From: an uncultured Bacteroidota bacterium
GTDB taxonomy: Bacteria; Bacteroidota; Bacteroidia; Chitinophagales; Chitinophagaceae
Direction of reading: 5' to 3'
Assembly (NCBI GenBank): GCA_903926855.1
Contig: CAIYKV010000038.1
Coordinates: 1 to 63,976 of the forward strand
Length of the DNA: 63,976 bases
Position numbers and translations under genes: made by a program. Under the pieces are notes generated by a model. That model ran no database searches and was not told where the DNA came from. It was given only the letters and a program-made list of their open reading frames with translations. Below, piece after piece: positions 26,334 through 35,090 of the stretch (its first letter is position 1; every line of letters starts with the position of its first letter).

Positions 26334-27662
26334 ATGGAACCGACTTCTACAAGACAGAAACTGCAAAAAGGAATATACCTCGTGATAGACCCTTTTGTGC
26401 GGCTATTAATCAAAATGGGGCTTACTCCTAATATGGTAACTACTATTGGGTTTGTTTTGAATATTGGCGTGGCGGCGATTTTTGTGATGGGAGCCGAAGA
26501 AGGAAACAGATCAGATCTTTCTTATGTAGGATGGGCCGGGAGTCTGATTCTGTTTGCGGGTCTATTTGATATGTTGGATGGTCAGGTGGCCAGGCTGGGT
26601 AATATGAGTTCTTCTTTTGGTGCATTATACGATTCGGTGCTGGATAGATATAGTGAGTTGATCATGTTTCTGGGTATTTGTTATTACCTGGTAGGCCAAC
26701 ACTATTTTCTCAGCTCCTTATTTGCTTTTGTTGCCTTAATTGGTTCCATGATGGTAAGTTATACGCGTGCCCGTGCAGAAGGTTTGGGGATTGAATGCAA
26801 AGAAGGATTGATGCAACGGCCCGAAAGGATTATCACCATTGGTGTTGCAGCGCTGGCTTGTGGAATCACCGGATACTATATTGGAGGAGATCATAAATGG
26901 TATGTACCCGGGGTTTCTTTTCATATTCTGGAAACCATGTCGATTTTTACCATACCCATTGCCATTTTGGCCGTGCTTACGAATATAACCGCTATCAATA
27001 GATTATTGGATGCAAAAAAAACACTTGAGCAGGGGGTTGATAAAAAACCAAAAGATACCGTATCTGCTAAAAAATTTTTGATCGCAGCAGGTGTTTTTAT
27101 CATTACCGGTTTTGCCTTTACCAATAAATTACAATCCCGTTCAACCAAAACGCCGGCACCAACTATTTTGAATCCATTACCTATCGACCCACAGGATACA
27201 TTTCCCGTGCCTAGCGGTAATCCACACCAATTATTTTACCTGCAAAGAACAAACAATACGAATACGATTGTTTGCGAGCTCAACCTGAATGCAAAAGGGC
27301 AACTCGATGAAGAATCTCCCGTTCATGTTTTTTGGATACGATACACAGAAGGCGGCATGCGAAAAGAGCTCAATTATATTCAAAGAGTATTTGCCTATGG
27401 CATAAAAGCGCAACCATTGGAAAACGGAAATTATAAACTACATTTTGTTTCTTATAAAAAGCAGGCTTTATTATTGAGTCGTTCGGCAAAAGACAATAAA
27501 TACCATGTATATGCCAATATAAACAGACGGGAAGCGCTACTGAACAGGATCTTTTTAAAAGTAGAAGGTGGTACGTTCTGGGCGCCTAATGTGGTTTATA
27601 TGGAACTCAAAGGATGGGATATATCTACAGGAAAAGAAGTTGTTGAACGTTTTAAACCCTGA
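26334..27662 (+). CDS. CDP-alcohol phosphatidyltransferase fused to a DUF4833-like domain
   Basis: A 442-aa protein. The N-terminal half is a CDP-alcohol phosphatidyltransferase with the complete catalytic signature D79-xx-DG-xx-AR-x8-G-xxx-D100-xxx-D104 (FDMLDGQVARLGNM then LYDSVLDR) and about six membrane segments. Such enzymes join a CDP-diacylglycerol to an alcohol such as inositol phosphate, glycerol phosphate or serine. A further hydrophobic segment at ~247-263 leads into a soluble C-terminal domain (~295-435) resembling DUF4833 (HQLFYLQRTNNTNTIVCELN, VHVFWIRYTEGG). It lies 28 bp after the DUF5686 gene and 1 bp before the PAP2-like gene. The alcohol substrate cannot be read from sequence; inositol phosphate is favoured by context. 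Confidence 0.85.
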   Translation: MEPTSTRQKLQKGIYLVIDPFVRLLIKMGLTPNMVTTIGFVLNIGVAAIFVMGAEEGNRSDLSYVGWAGSLILFAGLFDMLDGQVARLGNMSSSFGALYDSVLDRYSELIMFLGICYYLVGQHYFLSSLFAFVALIGSMMVSYTRARAEGLGIECKEGLMQRPERIITIGVAALACGITGYYIGGDHKWYVPGVSFHILETMSIFTIPIAILAVLTNITAINRLLDAKKTLEQGVDKKPKDTVSAKKFLIAAGVFIITGFAFTNKLQSRSTKTPAPTILNPLPIDPQDTFPVPSGNPHQLFYLQRTNNTNTIVCELNLNAKGQLDEESPVHVFWIRYTEGGMRKELNYIQRVFAYGIKAQPLENGNYKLHFVSYKKQALLLSRSAKDNKYHVYANINRREALLNRIFLKVEGGTFWAPNVVYMELKGWDISTGKEVVERFKP

Positions 27663-27663
27663 T

Positions 27664-28608
27664 ATGCAATCAGATTCTTCAGAATGGGATGATTTTTATG
27701 CTTCGAGAAAAATATGGCCGGTGCTTGCTGCTTCTGTAGGCTACCTGCTGTTATCTTATTTTTTAATCGGGTATAAAATTGACCAAATCTGTCTGGTAGC
27801 ATTCTTCAATCTTTTCTTTTTTCTATCTCCTGTTACGAGGAAGCTGATAAAAGGACTGCTGATCTTTATTATTTTCTGGATCATTTTCGACTATATGAAA
27901 GCATTCCCGAATTATCAGTTTCGGGAAGTGCATATTGAAAGTCTATACCATGCTGAAAAATCTATTTTCGGAATTCGTGTTGATAATACTCATTGGCTTA
28001 CGCCAAATGAATACTGGCAAATCCATAGTACTACTTTTCTTGATATACTAACCGGGATCTGTTATATGAGCTGGGTGCCAGTGCCTTTGGCGTTTTCAAT
28101 TTTTTTATTTTTCAGGAACCGGAATGCTTTTTTACAATTCTCCTTAACCTTTCTTCTGGTTAACCTGATTGGTTTTGTGATTTATTATCTATACCCGGCA
28201 TCACCACCCTGGTATGTACAGCAACATGGATTTCAATTTGTATCACATACTGCCGGAAATACTGGGGGATTAGAAAGATTTGATCATTTTTTTGGTTTGG
28301 ATATTTTTAAAACGGTATATGGAAAAAGTTCAAATGTATTTGCAGCCATGCCCTCATTACACGCTGCTTATCCGGTGATTGTAGTATACTATGGTATTAA
28401 AAATAAGATCGGGTGGATGAATTGGGTATTTGCCATTTTGATGATGGGTATTTGGTTTTCAGCAGTATACACAGGGCATCATTATATTCTGGATGTACTG
28501 GCCGGCATTCACTGTGCCATAACAGGTATTTTATTATTTCAATGGATGATAGCGAAAGACAGATGGTTGGGCCGCTTTATAAACAGTCTGGCGATGAAAT
28601 TATTGTAG
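27664..28608 (+). CDS. PAP2-superfamily membrane enzyme, inositol-phosphorylceramide-synthase-like
   Basis: A 314-aa polytopic membrane protein starting at ATG 27664, one base after the stop of the phosphatidyltransferase gene. PAP2 catalytic motifs are present: MPSLHAAYP (residues 229-237, His233) and GHHYILDVLAG (271-281, His and Asp277). The preceding YYLYPASPPWYV is typical of the Aur1/PAP2_3 branch, which transfers phosphoinositol head groups to ceramide, rather than of plain phosphatases. Bacteroidota make sphingolipids, so inositol-phosphorylceramide synthase is a reasonable guess; a general lipid phosphatase is the alternative. Confidence 0.78.
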   Translation: MQSDSSEWDDFYASRKIWPVLAASVGYLLLSYFLIGYKIDQICLVAFFNLFFFLSPVTRKLIKGLLIFIIFWIIFDYMKAFPNYQFREVHIESLYHAEKSIFGIRVDNTHWLTPNEYWQIHSTTFLDILTGICYMSWVPVPLAFSIFLFFRNRNAFLQFSLTFLLVNLIGFVIYYLYPASPPWYVQQHGFQFVSHTAGNTGGLERFDHFFGLDIFKTVYGKSSNVFAAMPSLHAAYPVIVVYYGIKNKIGWMNWVFAILMMGIWFSAVYTGHHYILDVLAGIHCAITGILLFQWMIAKDRWLGRFINSLAMKLL

Positions 28609-28666
28609 TTATATAAGTTCTGTTAACATAACTTTTCTTTTATGATTAATTACAGATATTTGCGCT

Positions 28667-29902
28667 ATGGCAATCATTAAACCTTTCAAAGCATTAAGAC
28701 CTCAGCCACAGTTGGCAAAGCAAGTAGCAAGCAGACCTTATGATGTATTAAGCAGTTCAGAAGCCAAAACAGAAGCGCAGGGAAATCCAGCTTCTTTTTT
28801 ACACATCACGAAAAGTGAGATTGACCTTCCGGAAACAACAGATGTACATTCTGAAGAAGTATACCAGCAGGCAAAAGAAAACCTGGCAGCTTTTATTAAT
28901 CGCGATATTTTATTCCGCGAATCAAAAGAATGTTACTACATCTACCGGTTGATTATGAATGGGAAAGCCCAAACCGGACTGGTATGTGTGAGTAGTGTTG
29001 ATGATTATGAAAACGGAATCATCAAGAAACATGAATTTACCCGACCGGAGAAAGAGCAGGACAGGATCAACCATATTACCCTATCAGGTGCTCAAACAGG
29101 AAATGTATTTCTGGCTTATCGTAATCTGGATAGTATAGATCAATTGATTGCAGAATGGCAGAAAAGCAAATCGCCGGTATATGATTTTCTGGCAGATGAC
29201 GGAATTCAGCACACCATCTGGATTGTAAACGATGACAAGAAAATAAAAGAGCTAAGCGGGCTTTTTGAAAAGCAGGTACCCTGTACGTATATAGCTGATG
29301 GTCACCATCGTGCCGCATCTGCAGCCAAAGTAAGAGCAGCTTTAGGTAATAAGGCATTAGAAGGGGCCGGTTATTTTTTGACAACGTTGTTTCCTTCTAA
29401 TCAGCTATATATCATGGATTATAATCGGGTGGTAAAAGATCTGGGTGGACTAACACCTGAAAATTTTATCAATGAGGCATCAGCTTATTTTACAATAGAA
29501 TTGGTAGGTAAAAAAGCATACAGACCAGAATCCATCCATTGTTTTGGGCTTTATCTTGAAAAGAGTTGGTATAAACTGGTGGCCAAACCCGGAACCTACA
29601 CCAAAGACCCTATCGGCGTGCTGGATATTACGATTCTGCAAAACACAATACTGGATAAATTGCTGGGTATAAAAGACCAGCGTACCGACAAGCGGATCGA
29701 TTTTGTTGGCGGTATTCGCGGTTTGGAAGAGCTTGAAAAAAGAGTAGATAGCGGAGAAATGGCGGCAGCGTTTAGTCTGTATCCTGTAACAATAGATCAG
29801 TTGTTTGCTATTGCCGATAGCGGAAATGTAATGCCACCAAAGAGTACCTGGTTTGAGCCCAAGCTGCGTGACGGACTGCTTACCCATCTGATAGGTGAAT
29901 AA
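28667..29902 (+). CDS. DUF1015 family protein
   Basis: A 411-aa cytoplasmic protein of the DUF1015 family (also called HTH/serine-kinase-like in some annotations). Signature segments: IIKPFKALRPQPQLAKQVAS with RPYDVLSSSEA, IKKHEFTRPEKEQDRINH, and YIADGHHRAASAAK. The family often accompanies serine biosynthesis genes and some archaeal relatives are free-serine kinases; activity here is not shown. It follows the PAP2-like gene by 58 bp on the same strand. Confidence 0.85.
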   Translation: MAIIKPFKALRPQPQLAKQVASRPYDVLSSSEAKTEAQGNPASFLHITKSEIDLPETTDVHSEEVYQQAKENLAAFINRDILFRESKECYYIYRLIMNGKAQTGLVCVSSVDDYENGIIKKHEFTRPEKEQDRINHITLSGAQTGNVFLAYRNLDSIDQLIAEWQKSKSPVYDFLADDGIQHTIWIVNDDKKIKELSGLFEKQVPCTYIADGHHRAASAAKVRAALGNKALEGAGYFLTTLFPSNQLYIMDYNRVVKDLGGLTPENFINEASAYFTIELVGKKAYRPESIHCFGLYLEKSWYKLVAKPGTYTKDPIGVLDITILQNTILDKLLGIKDQRTDKRIDFVGGIRGLEELEKRVDSGEMAAAFSLYPVTIDQLFAIADSGNVMPPKSTWFEPKLRDGLLTHLIGE

Positions 29903-29914
29903 TACAATCGTGTA

Positions 29915-30940
29915 ATGGTAAAAAAATGTTTGATCAGTGTTTGCCTGTTTTGTTTTTTGACAACAGTGTGTGTTGCACAACAGCCCACAGTTATACAAAT
30001 GCGCGATTCAGCGAAAACTCTTTTACAAAAAGGGGATTATTATAATGCTACCCAATTACTCGAATTTGCTCTTCAACATGCGCCGGATAATATAGAAGTG
30101 CTAAAGGATCTATCTTTTGCCTCGTATTTACATAAAGATTTTTCAAGAGCGATAGAAACCGGGAAACAGGCAGTAGAAAGCCCGGACGCTGACCCGCAGG
30201 CCTACCAGGTTCTCGGGCTTTCTTATAAAGAGCTTCTATTATATAAAGATTGCGGTAAATTATATAAAAGCGGATTAAAAAAATTTCCAACAAGCGGGGT
30301 TCTTTATAATGAATATGCAGAACTGCTGGCAATGGATAGCAACCTGGAGGAAGCAATTGTTCAATGGGAAAAGGGGATTAAAGAAGATCCTGATTATAGC
30401 AGCAATTATTTTAACGCGCTAATGTATTATGTAAATGCCGAACAATGGGTGAGGGTATTGTTGTATGGAGAATTATTTGTAAACAGAGAAAGCTATACCA
30501 CAAGAACCGAATCCGTAAAAACGCAAATAATATCTGCGTATAAAAAATTATGTAATGGGGGCTATATCAGGTTGTTGCTGAATAATAAAAGCATATCAGC
30601 TTTTGAAAAGTCGGTTTTGGAAGTGATGGAAAACTCTATTTCACTGGCCCAGAATGGAATTACTCCTGAAAATATGGGTCAGATCCGCAGACGGTTTCTG
30701 ATTGAATGGAGGCAACAAAAAGCGAATAGCTATCCATTTCATCTTTTCGATCACCAGGAATACCTGGTTACGCAAAACCTGTTTGACGCATATAACCAAT
30801 GGTTGTTTGGTGAAATAATGAATCCGGTTACTTTTCATGCATGGGAAATGGATCATCCGAAAGAAGTATCTGGATTTAAGGCTTTTCAGCAAAACCGTGT
30901 TTTTAAAATACCAACCGGACAATATTATTTTTCTAAATAA
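29915..30940 (+). CDS. Secreted TPR-repeat protein
   Basis: A 341-aa exported protein. The signal peptide (CLISVCLFCFLTTVCVAQQ) is followed by about four tetratricopeptide repeats at residues ~30-190 (AKTLLQKGDYYNATQLLEFA; AYQVLGLSYKELLLYKDCG; LEEAIVQWEKGIKEDPDYSS). The C-terminal ~120 residues are helical and unassigned. Such proteins act as periplasmic scaffolds. It begins 12 bp after the DUF1015 gene, so it is probably co-transcribed. Confidence 0.82.
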   Translation: MVKKCLISVCLFCFLTTVCVAQQPTVIQMRDSAKTLLQKGDYYNATQLLEFALQHAPDNIEVLKDLSFASYLHKDFSRAIETGKQAVESPDADPQAYQVLGLSYKELLLYKDCGKLYKSGLKKFPTSGVLYNEYAELLAMDSNLEEAIVQWEKGIKEDPDYSSNYFNALMYYVNAEQWVRVLLYGELFVNRESYTTRTESVKTQIISAYKKLCNGGYIRLLLNNKSISAFEKSVLEVMENSISLAQNGITPENMGQIRRRFLIEWRQQKANSYPFHLFDHQEYLVTQNLFDAYNQWLFGEIMNPVTFHAWEMDHPKEVSGFKAFQQNRVFKIPTGQYYFSK

Positions 30941-31031
30941 AGCCAATTTCTTCTCTTTTATTGAGTCTACAGAAATACAGTCTTTTTTATTTGTGCTTAT
31001 TTGATTAATTTAAACGTTCTAAATATTCTTT

Positions 31032-31313
31032 ATGGAAAATAACAGGGACGAAAAATTATGGCGCGTTGCCGCAAAAAGAGCTGCTTTTAAGAAAAGCCTT
31101 TTTGGCTACCTGGTAGTGAATGCTTTTCTATGGGGTATCTGGTGGGTAACTATCGGAAGATCCCAGGGATACCATGGTTATCCATGGCCTGTATGGGTCA
31201 TGATGGGATGGGGGCTGGGTTTGGCTTTCCAGTATTATGAAGCCTATCATGGAAGCAGGCAGGACATGGCAGAAGAAGAATATGAAAGATTAAAAAGAGA
31301 AAACCAACAATAA
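31032..31313 (+). CDS. 2TM domain-containing protein
   Basis: A 93-aa small membrane protein of the 2TM-domain type common in Bacteroidota: a charged N-terminus (RDEKLWRVAAKRAAFKKSLF), two hydrophobic hairpins (FGYLVVNAFLWGIWWVTIG and PVWVMMGWGLGLAFQYYEAY), and an acidic-basic tail. Related domains are often fused to LytTR histidine kinases; here it stands alone, 45 bp before the acyl-CoA ligase gene. Function unknown. Confidence 0.8.
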   Translation: MENNRDEKLWRVAAKRAAFKKSLFGYLVVNAFLWGIWWVTIGRSQGYHGYPWPVWVMMGWGLGLAFQYYEAYHGSRQDMAEEEYERLKRENQQ

Positions 31314-31358
31314 GTTTCCCGGAACTGAGCTATTTTTAGAAGAACAACGATTGCCCTT

Positions 31359-33143
31359 ATGACTTATCAGAGACTTTTCGATTGTATACCCCATCAGTTG
31401 GAGCATTTCCCCAGAACAGATATGCTGGCTGCCAAAGAAAACGGACAATGGAAAAGTTATGGAACAAAGGAAGTGGCTGATATTGTAAACCGCTTTAGTG
31501 CCGGACTTTTAAAATTGGGTGTTGGTGGTAATGATATGACGCCCGAGGGAAGTGATAAAATTGCCATCATTAGTAATAACCGCCCGGAATGGGTGTTTAC
31601 CGACCTGGCTGCACAACAGATAGGTGTAATTCTGGTGCCGGTATACCCAACCACCAATCCTCTGGAATTAGAGTTCATACTGAATGATGCCAATGTTTCT
31701 TACATATTTGTCAGTAACGAAGAGTTATTACAGAAAATAAAAGGAGTAGCCGAAAAAGTGCCTTGTATCAAAGGTATTTACACATTTGATAAAATAGAAG
31801 GATCGGCTCATTGGACCGAAGTAACCCAATTGGCCAATGATGAATTGATACATAAGGTTGAGTCAGTTAAACAATCCATTCCTGTTACTCATCTCGCTAC
31901 TATCATCTATACCTCTGGCACAACCGGAACACCAAAAGGAGTTATGCTAAGCCATGAAAACATTTATTCCAATGTGCAATTCTCAAAACAGAGTTTCCCA
32001 TTTGAAGATGCACCCGGTAGCAAAGTGCTCAGTTTCTTACCCCTGAATCATATTTTCGAAAAAACCTGTACCTATATTTATCTCTATAGCGGCATCAGCA
32101 TTTACTATGCTGAAAGCCTTGATACGATTGGCGATAATCTACGTGAGGTTTGTCCGGATGGATTTACCACCGTACCCCGTTTACTTGAGAAAGTATATGA
32201 ACGTATTATGAATAAGGGTAACGAGTTAACCGGTATCAAACGGAAATTGTTTTATTGGGCTGTTGATCTTGGCGAAAAATACGATAACCGGATCAGCGGG
32301 GGACTATGGTACAATTTACAATTATCGCTTGCCAATAAACTCATTTTCAGTAAGTGGAGAGATGCATTGGGCGGAAAGGTTTCGTTTATTATTACTGGAG
32401 GAGCTGCTTGTCAGGTAAAATTACTAAGGATATTTAATGCGGCCAGAGTACCCGTGTTTGAAGGATATGGACCTACTGAAAACAGCCCTGTTATCAGCGT
32501 AAACCGCAAGGAAAGGGACGGAACAAAATTTGGCACGGTTGGTCCGCCTATTAAAGGAATACAAGTGAAACTTGCAGAAGACGGTGAGATCTGTGTTGCC
32601 GGACCATGCGTAATGGTAGGATATTATAAACGGCCCGATCTAACAGCAGAAACTGTTATAGATGGTTGGTTACATACCGGTGATATAGGTGTTTGGGAAG
32701 ACAAGAAATTTTTAAAGATCACAGATCGGAAAAAAGAATTGTTTAAAACAAGTGGTGGCAAATATGTGGCTCCTCAGCCTATTGAGAATAAGTTTAAGGA
32801 AAGCCCTTTTATTGAGCAGATTATGGTAGTGGGTGCAGAAAGAAAATTTGTTGGCGCATTGATTGTCCCTTCTTTTCCGGTATTAGCGGAATGGATGAAG
32901 GAAAAGGGGATCCATTATACAACCCATGAAGATGTTTTACATAACCCAAGGGTTTTAGAATTGTATAGAGAGTTGGTTGAAAGCTTCAATCAATTTTTTA
33001 ACCATGTTGAACAGATCAAGAAATTTGAATTGTTGCCGCATGAATGGACCATTGATACAGGTGAAATGACACCTAAACTAAGCCTGAAACGAAAAGTGGT
33101 CATGGAAAAATACAAAGACGTGATCGAAAGAATTTATTCTTAA
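31359..33143 (+). CDS. Long-chain acyl-CoA synthetase (AMP-forming)
   Basis: Activates fatty acids to acyl-CoA through an acyl-adenylate at the cytoplasmic membrane. 594 aa, ANL superfamily. The AMP-binding P-loop IIYTSGTTGTPKGVMLSH lies around residues 181-198, then FLPLNHIFEKTC, the A5 motif VFEGYGPTENSPV, GWLHTGDIGVWED and the hinge/A8 region ITDRKKELFKTSGGKYVAP. This matches the FAA1/FadD15 long-chain branch. It is closed by a terminator 2 bp after its stop. Confidence 0.92.
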   Translation: MTYQRLFDCIPHQLEHFPRTDMLAAKENGQWKSYGTKEVADIVNRFSAGLLKLGVGGNDMTPEGSDKIAIISNNRPEWVFTDLAAQQIGVILVPVYPTTNPLELEFILNDANVSYIFVSNEELLQKIKGVAEKVPCIKGIYTFDKIEGSAHWTEVTQLANDELIHKVESVKQSIPVTHLATIIYTSGTTGTPKGVMLSHENIYSNVQFSKQSFPFEDAPGSKVLSFLPLNHIFEKTCTYIYLYSGISIYYAESLDTIGDNLREVCPDGFTTVPRLLEKVYERIMNKGNELTGIKRKLFYWAVDLGEKYDNRISGGLWYNLQLSLANKLIFSKWRDALGGKVSFIITGGAACQVKLLRIFNAARVPVFEGYGPTENSPVISVNRKERDGTKFGTVGPPIKGIQVKLAEDGEICVAGPCVMVGYYKRPDLTAETVIDGWLHTGDIGVWEDKKFLKITDRKKELFKTSGGKYVAPQPIENKFKESPFIEQIMVVGAERKFVGALIVPSFPVLAEWMKEKGIHYTTHEDVLHNPRVLELYRELVESFNQFFNHVEQIKKFELLPHEWTIDTGEMTPKLSLKRKVVMEKYKDVIERIYS

Positions 33144-33144
33144 T

Positions 33145-33170
33145 AAAAATGCTGCTTCGGCAGCATTTTT
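33145..33170 (+). terminator. Rho-independent terminator after the acyl-CoA ligase gene
   Basis: AAAAATGCTGC and GCAGCATTTTT pair around a TTCG tetraloop with a built-in T-run, immediately after the stop. The symmetrical A/T flanks would also let it work on the other strand. Confidence 0.9.
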
Positions 33171-33249
33171 ATTATATTGGAGAGAAATGCCGGCTTCGAG
33201 GGTTTGTCTTGTAGGGAATACACCCTTTTTCAATTCTAAAAATGCCCAC

Positions 33250-34887
33250 ATGCACTTATCTATTCAATCAATTTTCAAAAATGGTTTGGTTACTGCGCTA
33301 ATCATTTTCATTTCTTTTTTTCAGCTACAGGCACAAACGCCTAAAAAATACGATGTCACTTTTGTAGAAAAACTAAAGAAGGAAGCACTTGTATCGGTAG
33401 GTACCAAAGAAAAAGCCGTACAGGAGATGGTAGATATGGTATTCAGTTTTGGTGAACTGGGTTTTCAGGAATTTGAGACTTCTAAATATTTAACCGGGAT
33501 ACTTGAAAAAAATGGGTTTACTGTTGATAGAGGGATTGCCGGAATACCTACTGCATGGATGGCAAAATGGGGTAGTGGAAGTCCGGTAATTGCCCTGGGA
33601 AGTGATATTGATTGTATACCGAAAGCTTCTCAAAAGCCGGGAGTCGCTTATAAAGACCCGATTGTGGAAGGAGCACCCGGGCATGGTGAAGGGCATAATT
33701 CTGGTCAGGCAGTAATCATATTTGCTGCTATTGCCGTAAAAGAACTGATGCAGAAAAATAATATACCCGGCACATTGGTTATCTGGCCCGGTGTGGCGGA
33801 AGAATTATTGGGAAGCAAAGCCTGGTATATACGTGATGGGTATTTTAAAAATGTAGATGCCTGTATTTTTACGCATGTCAGCAGCGATTTTGGCTGTGAT
33901 TATGGTGATCCGGGATATAATGGACTGGTATCCGTTAAATTTTCTTTTGATGGGGAAGCTGCTCATGCAGCAGGAGCACCCTGGAGAGGAAAAAGTGCGC
34001 TTGATGCGGTAGAATTAATGGATGTGGGATGGAACTTTAAAAGGGAGCATTTAAAGCCAACGCAAAGATCTCATTATGTAATTACGGATGGGGGCGATCA
34101 GCCCAATGTTGTGCCTTCAAAAGCGTCTGTATGGTATTATTTCCGGGAAAGGGTATATGATGATATTCAAAGCATGTATGATGCGGGAATCAAAATTGCC
34201 AGTGGTGCGGCAATGATGACAGATACAAAAATGAGTTACCAGATACTGGGTACTGCCTGGCCAGGGCATTTCAATAAGGCTTTGGCTATGGCCATGCACG
34301 CCAATATAGAAAAAATAGGGCTGCCAAAATGGAGCGAAGCAGATCAACAAATGGCGATTGCGGTTCAAAAACTGGTGGAAGCACCCAAACTGGATTTCGC
34401 GGGTAAACCGATTAATGGTTTGCGAAAAGAACTGGATACCCTAAAAGGTTCTGTGCCTTTTTCCTGGGGTGGTGGCTCGGATGATATTGCAGATATATCC
34501 TGGAACTTACCCACGATTGTTTTAAGATACCCGGCAAATATACCTGGAACCAAGGGGCACCATTGGGCAGATGCGATTGCAATGGCAACCCCAATTGCCC
34601 ACAAAGGCTCATTAGCAGGTGCAAAAGCAACTGCCCTGACCCTGATTGATCTATTTACAGATCCAAAACTGCTGGCAGATGCAAAAGACTATTTTACCAA
34701 TGTTCAAACAAAAGATGTTAAGTATAAACCATTCCTAAAGCCCACAGATCCTCCGCCAGTATACCTGAATAAGGAGACCATGGATAAGTACCGGGAACAG
34801 ATGAAGAAGTTTTATTACGACCCTGCGAAGTATAATAACTACCTGGAACAATTAGGTATCAGCTATCCGACCGTAGAAAAAAAATGA
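33250..34887 (+). CDS. Secreted M20-family amidohydrolase/peptidase (AbgB-like)
   Basis: A zinc-type amidohydrolase of the M20 family, nearest to aminobenzoyl-glutamate hydrolase subunit B. Starting at ATG 33250 gives 545 aa with a proper signal peptide (GLVTALIIFISFFQLQAQ); the upstream ATG at 33187 adds 21 residues that do not. Metal-site segments are ALGSDIDCIPKAS, GHGEGHNSGQ (in place of the usual HxCGHN/HACGHD), WPGVAEELLGSKA and the C-terminal TKGHHWADAIA. The dimerisation domain FSFDGEAAHAAGAPWRGKSA is intact. The Cys-to-Glu change at the first motif is notable but Glu can still bind metal. Substrate unknown; it is probably periplasmic. Confidence 0.85.
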   Translation: MHLSIQSIFKNGLVTALIIFISFFQLQAQTPKKYDVTFVEKLKKEALVSVGTKEKAVQEMVDMVFSFGELGFQEFETSKYLTGILEKNGFTVDRGIAGIPTAWMAKWGSGSPVIALGSDIDCIPKASQKPGVAYKDPIVEGAPGHGEGHNSGQAVIIFAAIAVKELMQKNNIPGTLVIWPGVAEELLGSKAWYIRDGYFKNVDACIFTHVSSDFGCDYGDPGYNGLVSVKFSFDGEAAHAAGAPWRGKSALDAVELMDVGWNFKREHLKPTQRSHYVITDGGDQPNVVPSKASVWYYFRERVYDDIQSMYDAGIKIASGAAMMTDTKMSYQILGTAWPGHFNKALAMAMHANIEKIGLPKWSEADQQMAIAVQKLVEAPKLDFAGKPINGLRKELDTLKGSVPFSWGGGSDDIADISWNLPTIVLRYPANIPGTKGHHWADAIAMATPIAHKGSLAGAKATALTLIDLFTDPKLLADAKDYFTNVQTKDVKYKPFLKPTDPPPVYLNKETMDKYREQMKKFYYDPAKYNNYLEQLGISYPTVEKK

Positions 34888-34891
34888 CAGT

Positions 34892-34919
34892 AAAATCCCA
34901 CTAAATTGTGGGATTTTTT
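34892..34919 (+). terminator. Rho-independent terminator after the M20 gene
   Basis: AAAATCCCAC and GTGGGATTTT pair perfectly (10 bp) around TAAATT and run into a T tract, 5 bp after the stop. Confidence 0.9.
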
Positions 34920-35030
34920 GGCTCTAGTAATAAATATGCCTGATAGTTCTTTGCATAGAAAACTAATCTTGGCATTCTACTGAATCTTAACGAAATTAGG
35001 TAGACCGAATGTCCTTAGTTCTGACTTCAT

Positions 35031-35045
35031 AACTGAGTCAGCATA
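35031..35045 (+). promoter_or_regulatory. 15-nt direct repeat ahead of sensor kinase 1 (copy 1)
   Basis: AACTGAGTCAGCATA lies 46 bases before the kinase start and recurs identically at 37497-37511 before the second kinase. Its core CTGAGTCAG is a near-perfect 9-bp palindrome, suggesting a shared protein-binding site. Confidence 0.5.
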
Positions 35046-35090
35046 GTATAGAAACAGATATTATTAGTCCAAATATCTTCGAATTACGCC

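Noticed and set aside
30941..31031. Searched for an RNA gene or riboswitch in the gap before the 2TM gene
   Set aside because: Only AT-rich spacer without stable pairing was seen.
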